Assembly (NCBI GenBank): GCA_911728435.2
Contig: OU452198.1
Coordinates: forward strand, 21,114,001-21,178,000
Reading direction: 5' to 3'
Length of the DNA stretch: 64,000 nt
From: Apoderus coryli
Lineage: Eukaryota; Arthropoda; Insecta; Coleoptera; Attelabidae
The notes below the pieces were generated by a model. That model worked only from the letters and a program-made list of their open reading frames with translations. It did no database searches and was not told where the DNA came from. This document shows, in pieces, positions 56,426 to 64,000 of the stretch. Position 1 is the stretch's first letter; each line of letters opens with the position of its first letter. Both the position numbers and the translations under genes were made by a program.

Positions 56426-57541
56426 CTAAGTTTTAAACTTAAACATTAAGGCCATATACAGGTTAATGTATTGTTCATGAAGATAACCTGTACTATTGTA
56501 CTCGTTCATCGCTATTATAGCGGACTCCCTCTCACGGTAAGTATTGCCGGTTGCACGCCATGCTAACGGTACATGTCTGAAATTTCCAAAATTGTAAGCA
56601 CACCAGTTATTTAATCTGGGGCTAACGAATTTCTCAATCCTGTAACATAAAGCAGCGCCACATAGCTCTAATACAGGAGGTATCTTTGTAGGACTGACAG
56701 CGGTCAGTTCCTGTTTCAATTGTGGCTGTGGCTCTCTACCAATTGGAGTGACTCGCACTAGCTGTGCCTGTGATCCTGTCACAGATGAGCTCACTTTGTT
56801 AGTTTCAATCTTTAAATTATTTAATTCTTGCTGTATTGTCTTCAATAAATCAGCATTAATAGGGAAGCCGGGTACCTGAAAAGGACATACTCCGCGCTCC
56901 GATAAGCCACAATCAATAAGCAGATTCATCTGCTCCTCACGCAAGCGTACGCTTGGCTTCCATCCAAGTAGATTGATGGATGGACGACCCGCATTATCTT
57001 CCTGCGGTCGTATATTGGGTGGTAGGTCCCAATCTGTATCGCGATTATTGTCGCGAGTCTTGAGCATATCTTCTCGTATACGTTGATAATATACGCCAAG
57101 GCATGGTATAGAGTTGTATTTGAAGTGCGTCTCAGCACTGACGCGACCGAAATATCCTGGGATATCACCTTCCGGATCTTCACCGGTTTCATACTCTATC
57201 TCATCACGCTTTAATTCAAATTTTCGCCCTGACGGCATGCTCGTATTGCCTATCCCGTCTAAATATTTAGTCAAAGCGACAGGAGGCTGCAATTCTAGAT
57301 TGCTTATCTTTTCGGCGAGATTCTTTTCTTCTAAATTAACGGCACTTCCGGTTTTGTCAGCTACTTCAATGTGCTTTGCAGTAGCAATAGTGGCTGCGTA
57401 ATAATCAAACGCAGCAGCTGACACTGTTCTACCGAACTTGTTGCTTTCGGCGGCCATCCGTCGATAAATGTCGTGTGACACTGATGGCAAACCCTCAAAA
57501 CCCGGAATTATTTTAGGAATTCCGATCCACGGGCTAAAAAA
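56426..57541 (-). CDS. Captured ORF of foreign character between inverted PLE4 copies (origin unknown; viral capsid possible)
   Basis: A single open frame of about 370 codons, uninterrupted and clearly richer in G+C than the AT-rich elements around it. No ATG opens it: the frame is open right up to the PLE4 junction at 57541, so it is a 5'-truncated piece of a longer coding sequence; the first internal ATG is near 57455. It ends in TAG/TAA-type stop at 56426, about 30 bases before PLE4 resumes. Composition: Pro- and Arg-rich, acidic DEIEYETGEDPEGD segment, several Trp, no membrane segment, no zinc finger or enzyme motif that I can recognise. The feel is of a structural protein; an endogenised RNA-virus capsid fragment is one idea, a captured host gene another. 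I cannot name the family. Confidence 0.5.
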   Translation of the reverse strand, partial: FFSPWIGIPKIIPGFEGLPSVSHDIYRRMAAESNKFGRTVSAAAFDYYAATIATAKHIEVADKTGSAVNLEEKNLAEKISNLELQPPVALTKYLDGIGNTSMPSGRKFELKRDEIEYETGEDPEGDIPGYFGRVSAETHFKYNSIPCLGVYYQRIREDMLKTRDNNRDTDWDLPPNIRPQEDNAGRPSINLLGWKPSVRLREEQMNLLIDCGLSERGVCPFQVPGFPINADLLKTIQQELNNLKIETNKVSSSVTGSQAQLVRVTPIGREPQPQLKQELTAVSPTKIPPVLELCGAALCYRIEKFVSPRLNNWCAYNFGNFRHVPLAWRATGNTYRERESAIIAMNEYNSTGYLHEQYINLYMALMFKFKT

Positions 57542-57553
57542 AGAACATACAAA

Positions 57554-58057
57554 ATGTATAATGAATCTTCCAAAAATTGCAATCAGAACAAAAACTGTGA
57601 TAGATATATTTCCTTGCCATACATAGATGGTTTATCCCAACAACTATCTACCTTCTTAAAAAAATTTAACGTAGTTGTTTGCCATAAAGGTCATAACTTA
57701 CTTTCAAAGTACTTCAGCTCAATAAAAACAAAAACACCAAAAAATAAAAAAAGCAACTTAATATATGAAATACCATGTATAAATTGTGGATCTGTATATA
57801 TAGGTCAGATTTCTCAATATTTAGAAAACAGGATAAAAAGCCATAAGTACGACAAAAAAAACAAGACAGCCTTAACTAACCATGAAATTGCTAACCAACA
57901 TACATTTGATTATAATAAAACGAAAATTTTAAGATCTGAGACAAATCAAAGAAAGCGTGAATTCTTGGAAATGGTATATATACATAAAAACCAATCTGCT
58001 ATAAACGAAAAAAAAGATACACAAAACTTAAACAAATTTTATACTGCCATTCTGTGA
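57554..58057 (+). pseudogene. PLE4 GIY-YIG end, inverted copy
   Basis: 167 codons matching the C-terminus of 53784-55445 with two amino-acid differences that I can see (T to P in KTKTPKNKK, T to I in VYIGQISQ). The GIY-YIG domain is present, the RT is missing. Confidence 0.85.
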
Positions 58058-58321
58058 ATGTACATTTTTGAAGCATTAATTTTAAAATATTACTTTGATT
58101 AGAAAAATAAGAAAACCAATGTAATCTTCAGTGACATGATTTTGTATGTAATTAGTTAACATTTTAAAGTGTAATGTAGAACGTAAATATGTATCGTCAA
58201 TTTGTTGTTACTCGTCAATATATAGTTTTAAATCATTTCATGATGTACTGGTAAGACCATTATATTTAAGCAAATTATACAAACTTCTAATGATGGTTTT
58301 TTTTTTATGATTGTAGACATT

Positions 58322-58353
58322 TTTGAAAAAGATCAAAAAATGATCGAAACGTT
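58322..58353 (+). ncRNA. Decayed hammerhead-like fold, PLE4 plus copy
   Basis: Same sequence as the minus-strand copy at 56348-56380. Confidence 0.4.
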
Positions 58354-58474
58354 AAATAAAAATTAAAAAAGAAAGAGTATATTAATTATTTCGTAAAAAT
58401 CGACCTAAAATCAAGAAAAAAAAAAATAAATACATTATTTATAAGAAAAAGGTCAAAGAAAATAAAAAAATAAA

Positions 58475-58478
<4 letters not shown>

Positions 58479-58520
<42 letters not shown>
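58479..58520. repeat. (TA)n microsatellite at the right edge of PLE4
   Basis: Simple repeat that borders the Penelope cluster on its right side. Confidence 0.85.
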
Positions 58521-58524
<4 letters not shown>

Positions 58525-58700
58525 AATTTAATTAACTAATTTAATTGAATAAAATATAAATTTTCTATTATCATGCAAGTTTTGGAACATAATTTTTTAA
58601 AATTTAATAATGTATCTAAAATTCATATAAAATATGACTACTGATGATATCTTTTGAAAATTTGTGTGTGTTTAAATTTTGTATACGTATATGTTATTAC

Positions 58701-58896
58701 CTGGTCGGGAAGGTATTTCAATATCCATTGGTTGCAGTAAGTTCATAATCTGCTCTGGTGCCCTCCAACCCACTTAGTAAAGTCCTTTGTGTATTGGAAA
58801 TTTAATTTTTTTTTTATTTTGAAGATCTTTCACAATTCTACTCGGACCAGGAATTTGACTTAGGTGTTCTCGACCTTGTTCCTGTAGTTGTAGCAA
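58701..58896 (-). pseudogene. Helitron upstream exon b
   Basis: Acceptor TTGTTTTAG at 58897, donor CCAG|GTAATAAC at 58701/58700. The frame reads LLQLQEQGREHLSQIPGPSR, then VKDLQNKKK, one in-frame stop (GLY*VGWRAPEQ) and MDIEIPSRP. It ends in phase 1; the Helitron main exon at 45678 starts in the matching phase and continues ANGNDVRILTP. The distance between the two is 13 kb, all filled by Penelope elements. Confidence 0.6.
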
Positions 58897-58975
58897 CTAA
58901 AACAATTTATTGAATAAGGGAAAAATATTTTAAAGAAAAAAATATTGAATTTTTTAATGATATAAAAAATAGTAC

Positions 58976-59159
58976 CTGGTTGTTGATTTCTTTCATTAAA
59001 ATTTTTGGGTTGAGTTGTCTTCCAATATATTTGGTGTATTGGATATTCGAAGACGTTTTCTTTCACTATTGTTTATTGGTGTATAAACAATAGCTAATTG
59101 AGTACGTCTACTTGGTTCTGGGCTTGAATGCATAGGCCGTTTCTCTTGTGAGACAGCAG
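58976..59159 (-). pseudogene. Helitron upstream exon a
   Basis: Acceptor AATTTTAG at 59160-59161, donor CCAG|GTACTA at 58976/58975. The best frame ends RQLNPKILMKEINNQ and joins exon b in phase 0 as a helix-forming Gln/Leu stretch. An Arg/Ser/Pro-rich segment (KRPMHSSPEPSRRTQ) lies earlier in another frame. No upstream start was identified. Confidence 0.5.
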
Positions 59160-59329
59160 CTAAAATTAATACAAAATATGTAAAAAATAGTTTATTTGTA
59201 ATAAATCAATATTTTTTATTAATTTAGATATATGTAAAACAATAATGCCAGCAAGGAAAACATTTTAGCCTTACCTATGTTAGATTATTTGAAGAAATAC
59301 TCCATATGTAACTGTGGAGTGCGAGATTA

Positions 59330-59990
59330 GTTGCAATAAAAATACCTACGTCACCTCCCCAAACTGTTTATTATCTAAAAGTGGAACATGTTTCGGGATA
59401 TCTCATATCCCATCATCAGCCACCACAAAGCTGCAAAAACATCAAACATGCAAACATGAAAATGACCGGTAAACAATATTAAAGTGACAAAACAAGCAAG
59501 TGAAAACTCACCAAAACAGATGTCAAAACTAACTAGAGGTCGATGGTAAAAAGAAAAATAGTAATATAAAACAGTCACAATGTAAAATAAAAACAATATT
59601 TCATTTGGAAACATGTTACAAAACAAAAAACACTTATCACATAATACGTTAAATGTTGAATTGTTGGTGAAATAATGACTCAAAATCGTAAATAAATATA
59701 AAAGTACTTCAAATATATGCAAATAGATATCTATCAAAGATTAAACTAAAATAGTAGTGAGAGAAAAAAAATGGTAAATCAATAAAAAATAAAATAAAAT
59801 AGACCAACAGCCAATTCTTATACTTATATGGATGTAGGTATTTAAGAGAATTTTGTTTGTTTGATTAGGCAATGCATATAAACCAAAGTTTTGTTTGTAG
59901 TTGTTAATTGATAGACATATTTACCATTTACAAAAATGATTAATCAACTGATAATTTTCAAATGCAATAAATACTCTGTATATTATGTTA
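59330..59990 (-). mobile_element. Penelope-like PLE5 pseudo-LTR fragment
   Basis: The outer motif TACGTCACCTCCCCAAACTG is followed by a hammerhead with a long stem II. No RT frame follows; an open frame at 59375-59737 overlaps the ribozyme and looks like chance. Right edge approximate. Confidence 0.65.
59381..59423 (-). ncRNA. Hammerhead ribozyme, PLE5
   Basis: Minus strand: GTGG, CTGATGA, T, stem II GGGATAT-GAG-ATATCCC (7 bp), GAAA, CATG, GTT at the cleavage site, CCAC. Core complete; stem I four pairs. Confidence 0.88.
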
Positions 59991-60029
59991 TCATATTGTA
60001 GAAATAGTCCATTGTACGTGGAGTTTATC

Positions 60030-60480
60030 ATTTAATGATAAATCAAACTTCGTCTTCTCCACAAATAAATCTCTTTATTTTGTTAAAAATTGTGTCATTA
60101 AATTATTAAACCATACATGTTTCGAGACATAATATTCTCATCTTCAGTGGTTAACATTAGGGGGGTAAAATTTTTGTTGAATACAGAAGTTATTTAATTG
60201 TTAATGGGGTTTTTTTTTGATTCTGGAAATAACACTTTCACAAGTATACATTTTTATTGAAAGTCAGTCAACTTACCATTTGTAGAAATTTTTTTTTTTT
60301 TTTATATTCATTTTTAGGAATTTTATATCTATTTATAACACTATAATCATCCTATTTATTATTGATTAACTGTATCAATAAATTTACGTTTGTTGTAACA
60401 TTCCAACGTTTTGGTTTTATTTTTGGTTTATATTTTGATGTAATCATTATATTTGAAATTTCTTTTCTATAATTATGACC
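60030..60480 (-). mobile_element. Penelope-like PLE6 pseudo-LTR fragment
   Basis: The outer motif TTCGTCTTCTCCACAAATAA is followed by a hammerhead. No coding sequence follows. The end is placed where the sequence loses its AT-rich Penelope character. Confidence 0.6.
60109..60152 (-). ncRNA. Hammerhead ribozyme, PLE6
   Basis: Minus strand: AACCA, CTGAAGA (fits CUGANGA), T, stem II GAGA...TCTC region, GAAA, CATG, GTA at the cleavage site, TGGTT. Stem I has five perfect pairs. Confidence 0.85.
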
Positions 60481-61234
60481 TACCTTAGATGTTGGATGGC
60501 CTTATGTGAATTCTGGGAATACCAACACTTAATCGCAACGAGAAGTTACCAAACATAAAACCATACATCAAATATGTGTGGAGCACTATAAATACCCAAT
60601 TTTATAACTAAAGTGCCTCCACAATTACTGGTTTCACAAAATTTGAGTTTAACTTCCTCGCTACTGTCTGGATCCACACCCGAAAATTGTAATGGAGAAT
60701 TATCCTGTCAGAAGGTTGGGTTTAACCGCGAAATGCGACAGTATTGATACATCCTCCTGTCGAATTCAGCGACATGACAGCCGATCAGCAAAGGCAAAAC
60801 AATAACATTGGGATACTGTTTGGATATTGTAAATAAACAAAAGTAAACAAACACGAGCCAATATTGAATAACTCAACTCTACAAAGAGGAGTGATTGGAG
60901 GTAGGATTTCCGTTATATTTCATTAATTTTTCTTACTAAAGACAACCCTAATTGCCCTATGTTCTATTTTAGCTGTACCAAAGCAACGAGCAGATCATCG
61001 GAGCACTATTCAATGGTACTTGCGGCCGGTTATTATGGATAGGCATATGGATTATGCGCTCCAATTGAACAAAAATAATAAACCAAGGATACAATAATTA
61101 AATGGAAAGTCTATAGTAATAGGAAAAGACAAGAATGTAGGGTTTATACGTATTCATGAGATGATACCATTTGTTGTTATGTGTTAAGCAAGAATGTTTA
61201 TTAAAGAAGTATCAGTCTAAGGTAGGTGGTTTTT
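60481..61234. other. No gene recognised
   Basis: Somewhat GC-richer sequence. No readable frame; it may contain the 3' part of the mariner-like element. Confidence 0.4.
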
Positions 61235-62168
61235 CTAGCAACGTAACAGCGTCTTGTAGACAATTCCTTTCACGTATCCCCATAAAAAGAAATCCGGAGG
61301 AGTTAAATCGGGAGATCTGGGAGGCCAATTTTTAAATCCATTTGTTCCAATCCACCTGTTTTGAAAATTGGTATCCAAAAATTGCCGAACCTCGTGATGA
61401 TAATGAGGGGTAGCTCCGTCTAATTGAAACCACATGGTTTTTCTCCTGTTTAAAGGAATTTCTTCTAATAATACAGGAAGTTGGTGTAGAAGAAAATCGA
61501 GAAACATCATACCATTTAAAGATCCCTCAAAAAAATAGGGTCCTATTAAATATGGGCCGAATGTTCCACCCCACACATTAATAAACCACCTATTTTGATT
61601 GCTGATGATTCTGTATTCATGGGGATTCGAGTCAGAATAATAATGGTAGTTGTGTCTGTTCACGAGGCCATTGTTGTGAAATGTACATTCGTCACTAAAT
61701 ATCACATTATCAAAAAATGTTTCATTTTTTTTTGACTTTATCTAACACCCACATGCAAAATTCAGTTCTATTGTCAGAATCATTTCCATAAAGCTCTTGA
61801 CAAAGCTGAATTTTATAAGCATGAAATCTATGTTTTTTAAGCACTCGTGAAATACTTGCCTGACTAATATTGGTGTTTTCGGATATGTGATTTTGACTAA
61901 TATTAGGATTTTCGATAACTGAACCAACTATAGCAAAAATAGTTTCTTCATTTTCGGTGACAGGTTTTCTTTTCACGTATTTCTTGTAGCTAACACTTCC
62001 AGTTTCCTTAAACTGATTTAATAGTCTCTCAAAAGCAGCTGGTCTTGGATGATTTCGTGTGGGAAACCTTTCAGCATAAACTCGAGAAGCCAATAAAGAA
62101 TTTTGATGACATTCTCCAAGGATCAATATCATATCAATACGTTCTTCTTTTGAATAAATAATATTCAT
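61235..62168 (-). pseudogene. Mariner-type (IS630/Tc1/mariner) transposase, one frameshift
   Basis: The N-terminal frame (62168-61722) holds a DUF4817-like helix-turn-helix: YSKEERIDMILILGECHQNS, FPTRNHPRPAAFERLLNQF, KETGSV, then ISQNHISENTNISQASISRV (second HTH). The C-terminal frame (61705-61235) holds the DDE core: VIFSDECTFHNNG (first Asp), WFQLDGATPHYHHEVRQFL (second Asp) and WPPRSPDLTPPDFFLWGYVK (third Asp), with 36 residues between the second and third Asp. The break is in a run of eight A bases near 61728 (KVKKK versus KVKKNETFFDNVIFSDE). The C-terminus stops early after VYKTLLRC. The three Asp are intact, so the damage is recent. I see no clear inverted repeats. Confidence 0.85.
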
Positions 62169-64000
62169 TTTAACAAAACAACACCAAAACTAACAATTGT
62201 ACATCAATAATTACATATAATAACGAGCGTACAGTCCGTTTCTTTCTAAAATGGGGAAAAAAAGCACAAAGTTGTGTGCGAATAAACGCAAAGGAACGCC
62301 GGAGGCGTTCCAACAGTGTTTCCTATATGGCAACTTTATTTTTTGCATCACCCGATAGGCTATATATCAAAGCTGATTCAATGCATTAAAATTATGTATT
62401 TTATTCATTTATTTACCTGTGCAGAAACGATATTTTAGCGTGACAAGGAGGTGAATACGATTTTCTACGAGGAAATTCAAGAAAAAAGCATTATAAAGTA
62501 CTGCTATTACTTTGAAATAAATACCTGTTTTGGTGCTGTGTTTAGGTACAAAAACAATTTTAAAGTTACGTACAAGCATATTTGGTACGCCACTGTGCCT
62601 TTTCCATATCCTATATTTTCAATTATTGCGTTTTTCGTTCATTTTTATTAATCTATCAAACCTTAAATGCGACTGGTATATTCCTTAAAATTGACAAATC
62701 TAATTTAGTTCAGCTGTCACACATAACGTTCTTTTACATTTTTCCAAATAAATATACAATGACACTCTTTAAAAACACATGTTAAATATAAAGAACAAAA
62801 TTTAAAAGACACTGATATACGCAACATTTGCAAAATTACTTACAAAATGTGCGAAAAACCACATAAAATCATACCGATGACACCCATTTTTGCCTTCAAT
62901 ATAGAGGCGACACTAACGACCACCACACAGGAAATGAACATTATGTTTCATTTGGCTATGATGCCTATCCTTTTCACAAACAAACACATTCAAATTCTTT
63001 CATCCATTGCAATTGAAAATAATACATACATACATAACCTATAAAATACTGCCATGAACAGTGAAGGCTTATCTAATTTTTTAACAACTGCTTTAATTCC
63101 AAATCTAATTATCCCAGAAAGTGATTTTGTAGAATGTGGCCCAATATGGCAACAATGGCGCACATCGTTTTCGACTCGACTAATTCCGTGACCAGTCACT
63201 CCAATTTTGCAAATGGCCACTCATCATAAACTTCCGCAAAGAACAACAACAATAAACACAAATTATCGAAATGAGTAAACAACAGTAGTAAATATAGCAA
63301 AAAACACTTGCACAGTAAGTAGTTTAATACAAACACATAATAGGTATTCAATATTTCAGGCAAACATTTGTTGTTAGCTACCTACTAGGTATATTACGAT
63401 CAAAACAAACAGGTTAATATTTTTAAAATTAAAACATTATACCTACCACATCACAACCGTAAGTAACAAATACAAACAACATAATATTGTTATTCCAAAG
63501 TGATAGATACAGAAATATACAAAAACAATGCAAGTAAGGAAGTACCTACTTTTACCCGAGATCTATCACTGGCAACAAACAATTACAAGTAGAGTTATTT
63601 TTTTATTAATGAAGTCTATAAAAAGGTCACAATACAGACAACATTTTTTGCATCCAGCTACATAAATATGCTTTTAACAACGTGAGTACTTTGTAAAACT
63701 AAGTATCTACTATTTACTGAAACTTATTCTCGATCAGAAAATACCAACAATTACAATTTACAGTTTTTATAATCCATTTATCAGGAAGAATTTGAGATAC
63801 CTAGGTAGGTATGTCGTATATGTTGTACTTATTAATGAAGTTTATAAAAAGGAAGGTAGGTACATTATTATTATTATTTAGATTTGTTTGAAACTAAACT
63901 AAAGGTTACTAGGTCAATTTCATCTTATTGATCTCGGTCAGGGTTGTTTCCAAATAACTAATGACGTACGTACTTAGCTGACTAATTTTATTATAGATTT
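62169..64000. repeat. Element X, copy 2 (continues past the window end)
   Basis: Aligns in blocks with 11060-14210 (see copy 1). It starts directly upstream of the mariner-type transposase. Short frames in it are not convincing. TAGGTACCTAC-like words are frequent near its end. Confidence 0.5.
62293..62311. other. Conserved hairpin of element X, copy 2
   Basis: GGAACGCC-GGA-GGCGTTCC, a perfect 8-bp stem. Compared with copy 1, two stem positions changed on both sides (C-G to G-C and C-G to A-T). Confidence 0.7.

Larger units (their letters stand above)
57542..58476 (+). mobile_element. PLE4 inverted, 5'-truncated copy
   Basis: It carries the last third of the PLE4 ORF, the 3' UTR and the start of the pseudo-LTR, in the opposite orientation to 53527-56397, and ends in (TA)n at 58479. 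Nearly identical to the minus copy (for example GQTSQ there, GQISQ here). Confidence 0.85.

Noticed and set aside
56926..57401. Alternative frames within the captured ORF
   Set aside because: Overlapped by the 370-codon frame, with poorer composition.
59375..59737. 120-codon minus-strand ORF
   Set aside because: Hydrophobic, low-complexity, overlaps the PLE5 hammerhead and lies in pseudo-LTR sequence; no family wording.
1..64000. tRNA, rRNA, or ordinary host protein genes
   Set aside because: None could be recognised by eye on either strand; a tRNAscan or BLASTX run would be needed to exclude small ones.

Overview
The window is AT-rich eukaryotic DNA built almost wholly of nested transposable elements. 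The mix (Penelope-like elements with GIY-YIG endonucleases, jockey- and RTE-type LINEs, BEL/Pao and gypsy LTR elements, piggyBac, mariner-like and pogo-like DNA transposons, an intron-bearing Helitron) points to an arthropod, most likely an insect; a beetle is only a guess. No ordinary host gene, rRNA, tRNA or CRISPR array was recognised.

Layout. 0.4-3.2 kb: gypsy tail and LTR, then a decayed jockey-like LINE. 3.2-4.4 kb: remnants of an unknown protein. 4.6-10.7 kb: Penelope family PLE1, one intact unit plus one truncated tandem unit, with a 14-bp target duplication and a hammerhead ribozyme in each pseudo-LTR. 11-21.5 kb: non-coding dispersed repeats (element X), two arrays of 'TATACAGGGTG' modules ending in the same hairpin, and a 150-codon orphan ORF. 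21.7-24.0 kb: a piggyBac element complete in structure but broken in coding, flanked by TTAT. 26.0-30.1 kb: Penelope relic PLE7, cut by an internally deleted mariner-like transposon and an RTE LINE. 30.5-32.5 kb: jockey-like LINE ending in a TA repeat. 32.6-38.6 kb: BEL/Pao pieces, with a pogo/jerky-like transposase inside the minus-strand copy. 38.9-39.8 kb: LINE RNase H fragment. 40.6-41.5 kb: PLE2 pseudo-LTR. 41.7-59.2 kb: a degenerate Helitron Rep-helicase gene on the minus strand whose first visible exons lie 13 kb upstream; the intron between them is filled by PLE3 (a 7.6-kb near-perfect palindrome with two identical long ORFs) and PLE4 (an inverted pair around a 1.1-kb foreign ORF). 59.3-60.5 kb: PLE5 and PLE6 pseudo-LTRs, each with a hammerhead. 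61.2-64 kb: mariner-like transposase and a second copy of element X.

The most unusual points are seven distinguishable Penelope families in 64 kb, four with well-formed hammerheads and three with decayed versions that keep stem II; the PLE3 palindrome; the foreign ORF inside PLE4; and the split Helitron whose exon phases match across the Penelope cluster. PLE1 and PLE3 look recently active (near-identical copies, intact ORFs); the other elements carry frameshifts and stops.
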